From Ligula intestinalis (Eukaryota > Platyhelminthes > Cestoda > Diphyllobothriidea > Diphyllobothriidae): a stretch of 64,000 nucleotides of DNA. The stretch's first letter is position 1; each line of letters starts with the position of its first letter. This document shows, one piece after another, positions 21,980 through 32,010 of the stretch. Made by a program: the position numbers and the translations under genes. The notes under the pieces are model-generated. The model made no database searches and was not told the origin of the DNA. It saw only the letters and a list, made by a program, of their open reading frames with translations. The stretch spans positions 28,216,220 to 28,280,219 of the forward strand of contig JAYGXS010000005.1 of the NCBI GenBank assembly GCA_036362985.1. The letters are read 5' to 3'.

Positions 21980-22464
21980 CAGTAGTCGCCGGTTATAAAG
22001 GCCACCTCGGGCCCAGACCAAATTGGGCTTAATAAGCGGTGGGCGCAATAACCGGAGAGTCCTAGTTCTTGATTAGCAAACGCAGGATAGGCAATATACA
22101 TCAAACACGTACTGTATTATGTGTAGAGCTTGCTTATGTACAAGTAAAGAGTGCTGTTTGTCTGTATTTTTAGGCACTAAAAATTATTTGCGACACGTTT
22201 AAAAAAGCCATCTAGTGTCAGTTGTTTCGGAGGAAAATTCACTAGCAAGTGCTCTTTGGTGTCCTTCTCTAGGCACCAGAAATCGTCGAATTTTGTGAAA
22301 TCTGATACCTGTAGACTCTAATCTATGGGCAAACTGGGCTTTGTAGCCGGCGACTGGGCTTATTAGCCGGCGGATTTTGCCATGTAAAATTCCGTCCCAA
22401 GCTGATTTGGGCTTAATACGCGGCTGGGTCTATTAACCGTGGGCTTAATAACCGGTGACTACTG
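21980..22464 (+). mobile_element. TA-flanked MITE, copy 2
   Basis: A second copy in the same orientation, 485 bp, flanked by TA at 21,978-21,979 and 22,465-22,466. It is roughly 95% identical to copy 1 by eye along its whole length, including the internal subterminal repeats. Its right terminus gives the better TIR match, CAGTAGTCACCGGTTATTAA against CAGTAGTCGCCGGTTATAAA on the left. Confidence 0.85.
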
Positions 22465-22466
22465 TA

Positions 22467-23481
22467 TGATAATTAGAAGTGATTTTCAGATGTAACAGTC
22501 ATTCTGGCCATAAGTGCATAAAAAGGAAAGATTGTGTATTGGATTTTACTTTGAATCTAGTTAACATTTTACACAGAATGCAAAAGAGTGCATCAACAGC
22601 AGCCACAATTCACCAATCCGATTAGATCAGATCCGCTGTGCTACATGTCCACACGTAAAGGATACAAAGCAAATATTTTGCTAATTTCCCATCAGATTTG
22701 CTCAATGCTGCAAAATCTGGATAAAAATTGTCTGGGTGTGGGGGTGGTCAGCAGTTTGTTTTACATGTGCAGAGCTCAAAGGCTTTGGTTGCAAGTGTAA
22801 AGAAGGTGGTTTGACGCGCCACAACGACATCTCCTGCAACGACTCGACTGAGAAAGGCGGAATTCCATCGCCTCCACAGTGCCTGACAAACACTACAATA
22901 TCAGATAGATCCTTGGCACGCTATGTATGACCTGAAAGGCATTGCCGGCGTCTGTTCGATGGCTGGTGTTTCCTGTCATTCACTTACATTTGCCGCATTG
23001 TGGGACCACCTGCCCCATGATCGTCAATGTGTCCGCTCCTTTATGCGGTTTTCCTGCCGTAAAACGTCAATAAATTGTCTGGTTTGTGTAGGATTCCGCA
23101 CCAGGTTGGCGAGGGCTCGAAACTAGTCGATACCACGCGCTATGCTGATTGGCTTCAGACAGACAAAGCCAAGACGCACGCACGCACACACGCGCCTCGT
23201 GGCCGGGAGCAAACATCTCATCGGCCGTCGTTTGCATCTGGAAATGACTAGCTGTTATTGTCTTCTGTGCTGGGCTTACGCTCACTTGCCTCAGTAAAGC
23301 TTGTTCTATAAGTCTTTCTGTCTGACTGTTTATTATTTGGGAAACTTTTGGCTTTAGCCCATCATTGTCCGACACGTGTTCCCGTGAACAAGTTTCGAAT
23401 TGAGAAGTCAATGAAACCGGTCCAAAGGACTAAGGATTTATTTTAGAGGAAGGAGCTACGACAGCTGGCACAAGTTGTTTA
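22467..23481. other. No recognised gene
   Basis: Short frames only. A CA/CG-rich simple repeat lies at about 23,170-23,195. Confidence 0.4.
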
Positions 23482-23559
23482 TTGGCCTGACGTTCCGGAT
23501 TCTCACTTGAACACAGCGTCTGCGATTGTCGTTGATGATAGGTTCTGCTGTGAATCCAA
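23482..23559 (-). ncRNA. Decayed Penelope-associated hammerhead-like motif (class 2)
   Basis: Read on minus: TTGG, a 13-nt bulge, CCT, a decayed core ATCATCA, a long stem-loop II region, GGAAC, GTC, AGG, CCAATAAAC. Stem I pairs CCT with AGG and TTGG with CCAA. Core residues are mutated, so it should be inactive. The flanking GTCAGGCCAATAAAC block is shared with the 28.9- and 29.2-kb copies. Confidence 0.4.
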
Positions 23560-25695
23560 AAGGTTTTGACTGTTGTCTGAAAATTATATATCTACTTATA
23601 TCGGCAGATATTTCTTGTTTGCCTAACGGATCCCAGAATATTTTATCTTCACAGTTGGAAATGCTGAGAATCCAGCTAAATTGAGGCGCATGAAAAACTG
23701 ACGAACAAATACGCAAAAATTCATGGAAAAGAAGCAAAGTAAAACTCCTCACTGTGGAGAGCAGTCTGCGGAGAGCCAGTCTGCATTTTCAGATTTACTC
23801 TGGGAGGAGGCAAGCTTATGAGAAATATGGGGTTCAACCAAATCTCTTCCCGTTCTTTCCTCGTACTATAATTTATAGCCCATGACATTATACTGCTATT
23901 TTATTGAGCTCCTATGTGATTAATTCCCTTCGCTTTTTCAGAAATAGCTAAGACAGAGCCCACCAGCCACATTGAAGGTGAATGGAATCCATGTCCATAA
24001 CCTGAATCCCTTCATTTAAATACTCCCACCTGAAATAACACGCACAGTGATATCCAGTTAGCTAGTCGAATATTTAGCGAAAATGAACGATCGGTAATGC
24101 GGTCCCACGTTAAAAACGTGTTAAGATAAACCGAACAAGATAGTTATAATATAATGAAATGAGCTGTTTACACCAAGTAGACTCGAACAAAAGCAGAGGA
24201 GCAAATATCAGCTATTGCTACAGTAACACACACTAGTTGAAGTTTTTCGACTAACTGCTAGTGCACGAACTTAAACAAATGAATATAAATGCAAGTTAAG
24301 GAACTGCGTAGCAAATAGAATAAGCAAATCAAGTTGCGTAGAGATAAAAGTATGCGAACGTTGTGGATGAGGAGAAGCATGACAAAGAGTTACCACAAAT
24401 ACCCACAGGAAATGTGTTTGGTCAATCCACATGCTCTACACATACACCTAACGTATTTAAGATCAGCGTACATCCAGATAACTGCTGACCTCGCCTGTAA
24501 CATCCACCCACACGCTGACTTACTGTGGACCTGATGGTCAGCCCTCGAAATGTCTGCTTCATATTGCTTCCGTGAGGACATTCGAGGTAGCGCAACATGT
24601 ATGTTCTATTCAGGCGGCAAATTATGGTTGCTGTGTGCACGCAGCTTTGCCCTTTGTAGAACGCCTTAACTGAATTTAAAAGTAAATCCGAAAACATTAT
24701 GCGCCCTGTTATGCACGCAAGCTTAGGAGGGCTTTTAAAATCTAAAATATCCCTTGAACCATTTAATTGCACATCCCTTACTTAGGGCCTGGGCTAATGA
24801 AGTCAATCATTGCAGCTCCGTTTTGCTAGGACTTGTTCTCTCGTAACAAGATGGCCATATGTGCTTGCGTGACAAGCTGCACCACGTTTTCTGGAGAAAT
24901 ACACAGCGAGCTGGATGTATGTGGTTACAGTTGAAAGACAAAAAATGACACAAAATAAACCTGTGCGGTTGATATATGACTGCTGTGACTGCTTTTGAAG
25001 AGGACTGAAGCTATCCGTTTAAAAACTGACCATACAGCAGTAATGGTAGTGAAATTGCGGTTCTCATGTGCTCAGTCAGAAAAAGGAAGAGCGTTTTGAG
25101 CGGTTGTTTCATCTACCCATATTCAAGTAGCAGTATATAACGAAAGCCATGAGCCGGCGTGTTCAGTTTTTGAAAAGGGGCAAATGAAAATACTATCCGA
25201 AACCTCAGACGAAGGATAACCCCCTCCCGGTGATCGCTTATCCGTCTGCTGTCTCTGCAACCTTCGAATCCCCAAAAATGCTCTCCCTGTCTTTTTTGTG
25301 TGATTATAAATTCAAATGATGATAGCGCAGTAAAATATCGCAAATAGTCATGATGTTTAAAGCAATAATTCCTGGATTGCATAGCGTATGCGATCGTAAC
25401 AAAAGAGTGAAACAATTTGGGAATCAAATGTTTCAGAATATTATCTTAACACCCTGTCGTTCTTGTGTTTGAATTAATTGAAGGGGCGCATGTGGATTCT
25501 TGTCCGTACATGGAAATGCAACGCGATGACAGTGACATTGACCTTAGAATAAATGCCATATTGTGAATAACGCAGTCACGACTGTGTTTAGCTTGCCATG
25601 AAAATAAAACCATGAAAATGTGACCTGTTGGCACTTTCATTATGAACATCTACATAGTACCCAACCAGACTCTGAAACGTTTAAATTATTTTTCG
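23560..25695. other. No recognised gene
   Basis: Open frames of up to about 115 codons on the minus strand (24.4-24.8 and 25.1-25.4 kb) show no family resemblance. Nothing further was seen. Confidence 0.4.
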
Positions 25696-26014
25696 AAGTC
25701 TAGTTTGGTGAGTATACGTATACTTTCGACATGTTCTCGTCAGACCCTACATTTATATGGAAACTGGATGCAAGTTCAGACGTGTGTGTCTTTTCGGACA
25801 AGTGAGCCGTGGGAATGGGGGTGGGGTCGATAAGCGAAGGCTGGTTGTGAGGGTAGGGTGTGATGGATCAGTCTAGGGGGGTGAGGTGGGGAGGGGGAGA
25901 CGGAGGGGGCACGAGGGAAAGGAGGCAAACGTAGCGTGGATGACTGCATGTTGCTAAGTGACTGTGGGCCACGCCAACTGCGGGGCTTGTAGGAAGTCCT
26001 TTTGTGCACACAAC
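25696..26014 (-). repeat. Left inverted terminal repeat of Penelope-like element
   Basis: About 319 bp whose reverse complement recurs at 27,966-28,274 with scattered mismatches and length changes in a G-rich tract. It holds the last codons of the GIY-YIG frame (PAVGVAHSHLAT), a G-rich/C-rich stretch, and the hammerhead motif at its outer edge. Penelope-like elements are known to carry such repeats in direct or inverted order. Confidence 0.8.
25702..25765 (-). ncRNA. Hammerhead ribozyme, complete core (class 1)
   Basis: Read 5' to 3' on minus: AGTTT, 14-nt bulge, GGT, CTGACGA, GAACATGTC, GAAA, GTATACGTATAC, TC, ACC, AAACT. Stem I is GGT/ACC plus outer AGTTT/AAACT; stem II is a short GA...TC hairpin; stem III is GTAT/ATAC with loop ACGT. 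The invariant CUGANGA and GAAA boxes and a CUC cleavage triplet are all intact. It lies downstream of the GIY-YIG frame of the minus-strand Penelope element, where hammerheads are known to occur in this retroelement class. Confidence 0.85.
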
Positions 26015-27660
26015 GCGGGCTTCATCAGCCTGATAGCGGTCGCTTTTGCTGTTCCTAACAGGCGCCGACCCACGGAACTTCGGATAATTTGGTGGGAACA
26101 TGTAAATCACTCGAAAAGCTTTGTTGGGGTCCACCCGATGTCCGGAATCGACCATGTGCGCCAGAATAGAGCTGTTTATGCTCCTGACTTCACCTTTTCT
26201 CCGCCATTCCGGGAGATGTTTCTTATTCTTTTGGATAGGCGCTGGCTCGTGCGACTAATTTAACCTGCTCCACAGGAACAAGTGAAGGAGTAGATGCATA
26301 TTGAGGTGGTCTAAGCTGGTAACCTATCCTTACCTTACCCATGTAATATCGGGTTGGCTGAGAATAATAGCTGAACTCTGGCTGCTGGGAAGGTTCATGG
26401 GCAAGGCGTCTTTTCAGCAGTTAACTTGCTGTGTCCCCTCGGAAGGGGACTTTGAGGAATAGTGTTTTCTTTTCTACAGTAGGTGCTGTGGCTTTTATTT
26501 GTTCCTCAGCCATATTCCTTGTAATAGATCTCCCGGGATACCTGTTCTCACGCGGTAGCTCCTCGAATTTCTTGAGCTCCTCTTCGATACTGTCCGCTGA
26601 GCAAATTTTCCTAGCTCTTTGCACTGAACATCGAAATAGATTTTGCTTCTGTTAAAGGAGTACAAAACTGTTAAACTTCGCGTTCTGTCCAGATCAGGCG
26701 TTCTTTCGATACACGCTCCCTCGGACGGTACCGTCAGATCTGCGACTTAAGGAGGGAAGCAAACCTGACTTTTCCACCTCCAGCGTGAAATTAATGGATG
26801 AATGTCCTTGGTTGACCGCATTTAATGGTGCGTCTACGTCAGTTTTGGTTGCGGTGATCGCAAAGATATCATCAACGTAATGTTTTAACTTGTGGATATG
26901 CTAACTTAGTTGAAATTTCTCCAGTTTGCCCATGAATAGGTCAGCTGGGAGGTTTCCAAGAGGCGAGCCCATGAAAACGCCGTCTATTTATCTGTATAGC
27001 TAGATGTCAAAAAGGAACTGCACGTTAAGTTAGCATTTACGTAATAGTTCCTTCAGTGCATTTGTCGGTATTCCCATGTCCAGCTGATTTGTCACTAGGT
27101 ATTGGCTCATGTAATCTACTGTCTCGGTAACTGGGACGTTTGTAAATAGCGAGAGAGAAAATCCTCATGCCGCTTATATTCACGTCTTTGACGTCGTTAA
27201 TAAAATTGAACGTGTCGAGATAGCTAAGTGGTGCCAGCTGAAGCCGTAAAGGTTTGAGTTTCTCTGCTAACCACTTCGCTATGTCCATAATCGGATGAAC
27301 TGGCAGACCATTCTTATGGATTTCTGGTAGACTATACAAACGGGGGATGTGATTGCCTACTGGTCGGAGGCTTTCGAGGTCACGGTTGCTTATGAAACAT
27401 ATCGTGTGGAGTCTTCGTAAGTAGTCAGTGAAATTTGTCTTAACTTCATCCGTGCAGTCCTTTTTCGTTTACTTTTTCGAATTCGTCTGGTCTGAAAGGT
27501 TGGTTTGTATCTTTCTTATGTAGTCTGCTGTGTTAATTATAACGCCACCCGTTCCTTTATCAGGTCTATTAACCAGAATGTCTTTGTTCTGTCGCAGCTA
27601 TTTTAGCTTTTCTAGATGTGCTTTTGTCAGCAATCATCGGCTTGTGGTGCTCTTGTGCAG
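25960..27660 (-). mobile_element. Penelope-like retroelement: RT plus GIY-YIG, decayed
   Basis: One polyprotein can be followed on minus with a few frameshifts and stops. N-terminal: LRQNKDILVNRPDKGTGGVI. Then LRPVGNHIPRLYSLPEIHK, WLAEKLKPLRLQLAPLSYLD, LFTNVPVTETVDYMSQYL, DGVFMGSPLGNLPADLFMGK, and HYVDDIFAIT with the catalytic VDD at about 26,868-26,879. The connection RYPGRSITRN and LFLKVPFRGDTAS follows. The GIY-YIG endonuclease then reads YSFTCSCGAG, RTSQRLSKRI and VDSGHRVDPNKAFRVIY, with the first tyrosine and following Gly region mutated. RT followed by GIY-YIG is diagnostic of Penelope-like elements. The copy is dead but nearly full length. Confidence 0.9.
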
Positions 27661-27965
27661 ATACTGATGACTACAGTTCACCAGTGTGGATTTAAAGTGC
27701 TGGATACTTTCTGCAGAGATAGGCTTTAAATCATATGTTTGGTTATAAAGATTCTCAAACTAGGTTTCTTATTCTAACTGATCAACCTTTCGAGTAGGCA
27801 TGCAGCATTAAGGACCCAAAGATGATGCTTGAAGTGCTGTTTTATCAAGCATGATAGAAGAGTAGTTGTGTACATGCCGAACTGGATCTATGGGTAGTCT
27901 TGATTGTGGTTTCCTCTTGTGCACGCTGTGTAGGAGTGACGATCTCTTTACGTCCCCACGTTTTG

Positions 27966-28274
27966 TTCCGATTGTTTGCGCACAGAACAAACCTCCAACA
28001 AGCCCCACAGTTGGCGTGGCTCACAGTCACTTAGCAGCATCCACGCTGTGTTTGTCTTCTTCCCCTCGTCTCCCCCTCCCCCCTCCCCTAGACTGCTCCA
28101 GCAAACCCTACTCTCACAACCAGCCCTCGCTTCTCGACCCCACCCCCACCCCCATTCCCAAGACTCACTTGTCTGAAAAGACGAATACGTTTGAATTTGC
28201 ATCCAGTTTCCATAAAAATATGAGACCTGACGAGAATTTGTCGAAAGTACACGTATACTCGTCAAACTAGACTT
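27966..28274 (+). repeat. Right inverted terminal repeat: second PLE 3' end, opposite strand
   Basis: Reverse complement of 25,696-26,014. On + it reads the last GIY-YIG codons (PTVGVAHSHLA), a C-rich tract and a hammerhead motif, so it is the 3' end of a second, severely 5'-truncated copy set head-to-head against the 5' side of the main element. Sequence between 27,660 and 27,966 shows nothing recognisable. Confidence 0.8.
28205..28268 (+). ncRNA. Hammerhead ribozyme, complete core (class 1), opposite strand
   Basis: On +: AGTTT (28,205-28,209), 14-nt bulge, GAC, CTGACGA (28,227-28,233), GAATTTGTC, GAAA (28,243-28,246), GTACACGTATAC, TC, GTC, AAACT. The inner stem I is GAC/GTC here against GGT/ACC in the 25.7-kb copy, a compensatory change that supports the fold. 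Core boxes and CUC triplet are intact; stem III is weaker (GTA/TAC then a C-A mismatch). Confidence 0.85.
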
Positions 28275-28777
28275 CTGAATTCTCTGATGGGAATTTTCGC
28301 AACTATAAAATTATTTTGATTATTAATTTGAATGTAAGATACGTTTTAAGGTGTTTGTGAAAATCTAAATATTGTGCTTGAATACGATTCTTCACAATAA
28401 GATTCTGGAAGAAAGTTCAGAGAAGATCCCTCAGGTTTGGTGAGAGCGAAATCAAGTGAACAACAGGTGTAAAATAAAAAAGCGTCGAGGTGCAATATTA
28501 ATGCCTCAATTCATGCTGCATAATTTGGTTAACCTAAAACATAGAAAATAAATGTAAGTACAATTTAATTTTGTACCTCCGCTCCGCAAGAGGTCAGTCA
28601 CTTACCATTCTGGTCTGAAACATTTGCCATACTCGATCCTTGCACGTGCACACAAGATTAAAAAAGGAAATTCGGACGCCCCTACTGACAGAAGTTAGTC
28701 AACAGAAGTAAATATGCGAGTTCCAGGAAGCAGTTCAGACGAAGAAGATGCGATCGCTGGAACAAGAATTTTATTTG
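28275..28777. other. No recognised gene
   Basis: AT-rich spacer with no coding motif. Confidence 0.4.
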
Positions 28778-28819
28778 CCTAACGTTTCGGCCTCTGTCCG
28801 GAGTCCTTCATCACCAGGG
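28778..28819 (-). ncRNA. Hammerhead-like motif (class 2), core partly mutated
   Basis: On minus: CCT, G, GTGATGA, GGACTC...GAGGCC as stem II with one A-G mismatch, GAAA, CGTT, AGGC. The GAAA box is intact; the first core C is replaced by G. There is no stem III: GAAAC is followed at once by GTT. The sequence then runs into AAATAAAATTCTTGTTCCAG, a block shared with 29.2 and 39.7 kb. Confidence 0.5.
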
Positions 28820-28891
28820 GTTTTAGTTGGTGCGGTGATAGCTTGGCAGTCCACATCCCATTAATTAATTGCCAATACTTCGTCATCCTTG

Positions 28892-28945
28892 TTGGCGGTT
28901 ACCTCACATGAAGAGCTCTTGACAGCATCCTCAATGTCAGGCCAA
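28892..28945 (+). ncRNA. Decayed hammerhead-like motif, tandem unit 1 (class 2)
   Basis: TTGG, CGGTTA bulge, CCT, CACATGA, AGAGC-loop-ATCCT, CAAT, GTC, AGG, CCAA. Stem I (CCT/AGG and TTGG/CCAA) is kept, but the core boxes are mutated relative to CTGATGA and GAAAC. Probably inactive. Confidence 0.5.
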
Positions 28946-29172
28946 TAAACTTCCTGTTCCAGAGATCGAATCTTTTTCTTCTGAGAAATGAGCCAATCAA
29001 ACAATTGACAACGACTACGCTCGCTCACGCTAATTGAACCGAATTTCTACGCTATGCCAGTGAAAAATTGCACCCTCTTCCGACACGTTCGTACTCTAGG
29101 TAGCTTTTGAGGAAAAAGTAGGTGACTCACGCTTGTACTTTGCAGCGAATAGAAGGTAACGCTCTGCTTTGC

Positions 29173-29226
29173 TTGGCGGTAACCTCTCATGAAGAGTTCT
29201 TGACAGCATTCTAAACGTCAGGCCAA
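29173..29226 (+). ncRNA. Decayed hammerhead-like motif, tandem unit 2 (class 2)
   Basis: TTGG, CGGTAA bulge, CCT, CTCATGA (29,186-29,192), AGAGT, 10-nt loop, ATTCT, AAAC, GTC (29,217-29,219), AGG, CCAA. Stems I and II are intact. G5 of the core is C and G12 is T, so two catalytic guanines are lost. Stem III is absent; an ACGT palindrome sits in its place, as in Penelope-associated hammerheads reported to cleave as dimers. Confidence 0.6.
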
Positions 29227-29453
29227 TAAACTTCCTGTTCCAGCGATCACATCTTTCACTTTGCAGAAGTGCGCCAATCAAGCATCTGACTATGACTACG
29301 CTTGCTCACGCTAATTGAACTAAATTCATACGCTAGTCCAGTGAAAAATTGCAGCCCCTTCTGACACGTTCGTACTCTTGGTAGCTTTTGAGAAAAAAGG
29401 CAGGCGACTCACGCTTGTACTTTGCAGCGGATAGAAGGTAACGCTCTGCTCTG

Positions 29454-30070
29454 CCCGTCGCACCAATGGCTCGTTCTGCGCACCTACTTTGCAAAAACCT
29501 CCCATTGGTGGCCTCTTCTGAGGGGCTTATTGATTTGAGATTTCTATTAATAGGAAACCGGAAACTGTTTTCTAAAAATGCACAGTGTAAAGAGTCGTTT
29601 TTACCAGCGACGCATTTAGCTTCATGGCGTGCCCAAGCAAAGATTGAGCAAGAATAGTTGTTGATTATTTACCTTCATTGAGTGCAAATCTTTATTTGAT
29701 TGTTGACATCAAAAACGGCCCCATGGAAAGTGTGCTCACACATTTTATTTTTCTTCGTTCACAGTGTTTCATCTGGGGGCTGATTATCTGCAGTTGGTTG
29801 CATATCTCAAGGTAGGCTGAAGGAAAAAATAGACGCGTCTCCATATCTCTGCGACCAATTTCCGCGGACTGATTCCTCAAAGACTTCTATTGGCCGATGA
29901 CTACACATTCGGCCCCGGAGGACCCAGACAGAAACATCCCAAAGATATGACATATTCTGTCATGAATTAAGGAAAGACTGAGTGGACTGTTACGAGACTG
30001 TCGGAACTGCACACCAGTCCAAATCTACCATGCACGGTATCGTGATAAAATTTCAAGACTGACATAACCC
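29454..30070. other. No recognised gene
   Basis: Short frames only. Confidence 0.4.
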
Positions 30071-30402
30071 CGATGAAAAGTTTGGGGTATTGTATCACAT
30101 CTCCTGTGGACACGGCCCCGTTAAGTCTACAGGTCAGACTAAACGCACGTTCGAATTGCGCATGTATAAACCCATTCCGGTTATTCGACTGTGCGTCCAT
30201 TTTGGACATGAAGCTGCCCACATCTGTGAAATGGGCCACGAGTTCAATTTCATAGCCGTAAAAATAACCACTCACTATGGAAACAATGTGACGCAAGAAC
30301 TGACTGTGGACTAGTCCTCGGATGAGATCTCAATTAAACGATCCATCGAGTTGGCGACCTGCAAAATCAACTCCAGCTGTGTGTCATTGATGCTTGGTTT
30401 GC
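30071..30402 (+). pseudogene. GIY-YIG endonuclease relic of a Penelope-like element
   Basis: The + frame reads GVLYHISCGHGPVKSTGQTK, RTFELRMYKPIPVIR, HEAAHICEMGHEFNF, then a stop near 30,314. This fits a Penelope GIY-YIG domain (V-Y-I-C-C, Y-I-G-x-T, R-E-H, H) with several key residues changed: the second YIG is STG and the E-H glutamate is lost. No RT is visible upstream, so only the 3' part remains. It belongs to a different subfamily from the 26-kb element. Confidence 0.7.
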
Positions 30403-31283
30403 ATCATTAAGCAATGTAACCCTTTTGCATTGCCGTTGCATCTCTGACGGTTTACTCCTGCATGAATTTAAAAGCCCAGAACAATAAGAAAATGGTTTCG
30501 GTTCCACTACATTCATACTTATTTATTAGTATTTTATATCGAGTACAATTTATTAAGACAGCCGACCAGCTTCTTGCCTAGAAGTGGGCATCCTTAAGTA
30601 ATTAAAATTGTATGCTGTATATTGGTTAGTTTTACGACATAAGAAATTATTGCTAACTGAGAATACATTTTTGCATTTGAGATAGCCATCCAAGTATACG
30701 GTGAAAAATAATAAATTTCAAAGTTTGTTCTCTTTAGTTTTGTCCAACAACAACTTTCGGCATGGTGCTGCAGAAAATTGCGCCAATTTTAAGGGACAGT
30801 TTAAAGAGGATTTACTTATTTTTAACTTCAGAAAAAAGCATGCTGTTTTTACGAAGAACGTTAGATTCTTTACCGGAGGTAACTACAAAGTTCGGAAAAC
30901 GTATGTGTTATCATTGAAGGACACTTTTGGAAGAACTGTTCTACTGGTACCGTTCTTACAGGCATTCTGAACAGCGTTAAACAGTGGTGATGGGGTGGTT
31001 TAGGGTTTGAGCGTTCAGGACTTACATCCCATCTTTCAGGTATTTTGGCATCAACCGGTTCTATTTCAATTCACATGAAATAGTTGGATTGAAATAAGTA
31101 ATTTTTCTACTTGTGTCTTCACAGATTCACATACAGTGGCACCTCGGGTGACAAACAGCCCAATCTATAAGCAGGTCAGGCACCGAGCAAGTTACTCGCA
31201 GAAAAGATGTTCCGATTGACGAGCTGCCATGTAGTTAACGGACGGTCAGCGTATGTGGGTTTGCGAGTGACCGCAGTTGCGTC
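30403..31283. other. No recognised gene
   Basis: Low-complexity AT-rich DNA with one 89-codon frame (30,701-30,970, +) that resembles nothing I know. Confidence 0.4.
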
Positions 31284-32010
31284 TTACTCCCCGGGGCGCG
31301 GATCCTCGGTCGCCTGCAGCCAACAAGTGGACTGACGCAATTTTATTGTCTTATGTGCGTGGTCACAGACCATAGACAGCTTATCCTGGCAATTGATTGC
31401 CTGTTGATGCCCATGCAACCCTGTGCCAAGGCGTCTGCCCGTTTTACGAATATACTTTGCATTGGAGTCCTGGCATGGTATGCCGTAGACCACAGCTGAT
31501 TGTTCTGTCAATGGTAGCGGGTCTTTGGGCCTCGTGATCTGCTGTCTGATGACTGACTGGCTTAAAAGCTGCGCCGATGTGAATGGTAACGGCATTCTTG
31601 CGGTCACCTCTGTTACGTTCCTCACATAAGCGATTGCGAACTAGAAATTGGGGTCCTCTCCCTTCAAACGCTAAAGTTGGGACTTCTTGAGACACTTGCG
31701 TACAAAGAGCTTTGGATAACCGTTGGCTTGAAATAGGGAATGCAAGTATTTAATCTCCTCTTTTTCCCACTGTCGGCGCTAAATTGTGTCTGAATGCATT
31801 GAAAGAGGGTTCTCACATTATTGCATTTTTTACCAACCGGGTGGTCCTCTTTAAGTGCAGGATGCGCATGGTGTTGGTTACGTTACGGTAGACCGTTCTC
31901 CTTATCTTAACGTCTTCCAGCTTCATCACTTTTACGTCGAGGAAGGGTAACTGCTTGTTGACCTCTTCTTTCATAGTTAACTGGGTGTCACGAATAAACA
32001 GCATGTTGTT
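31284..32010 (-). pseudogene. Penelope-like element 3' part: RT end plus GIY-YIG
   Basis: On minus, NKQLPFLDVKV (32.0-31.8 kb) followed by TVYRNVTNTMRILH matches the FLDV...R..T.T..L region just after the Penelope RT catalytic core. The linker MPLPFTSAQLLSQSVIRQQI and the GIY-YIG block VVYGIPCQDSNAKYIRKTGR, RLGTGLHGHQQAI follow. At least one frameshift separates the two parts, and the YIG motif is YIR. It is distinct in sequence from the 26-kb and 30-kb elements. Confidence 0.75.

Larger units (their letters stand above)
28892..29453 (+). repeat. 281-bp tandem repeat, two units, each with a hammerhead-like motif
   Basis: Unit 1 is 28,892-29,172 and unit 2 is 29,173 to about 29,453. They align along their whole length (for example GCTCACGCTAATTGAAC, CCAGTGAAAAATTGCA, GACACGTTCGTACTCT, AGAAGGTAACGCTCTGCT) with moderate divergence. 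Each begins with a hammerhead-like fold. Tandem 200-400 bp units with hammerheads are how retrozyme-like and PLE-derived circular RNAs are organised (established for metazoans and plants); applying it here is inference. No protein is encoded. Confidence 0.75.
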
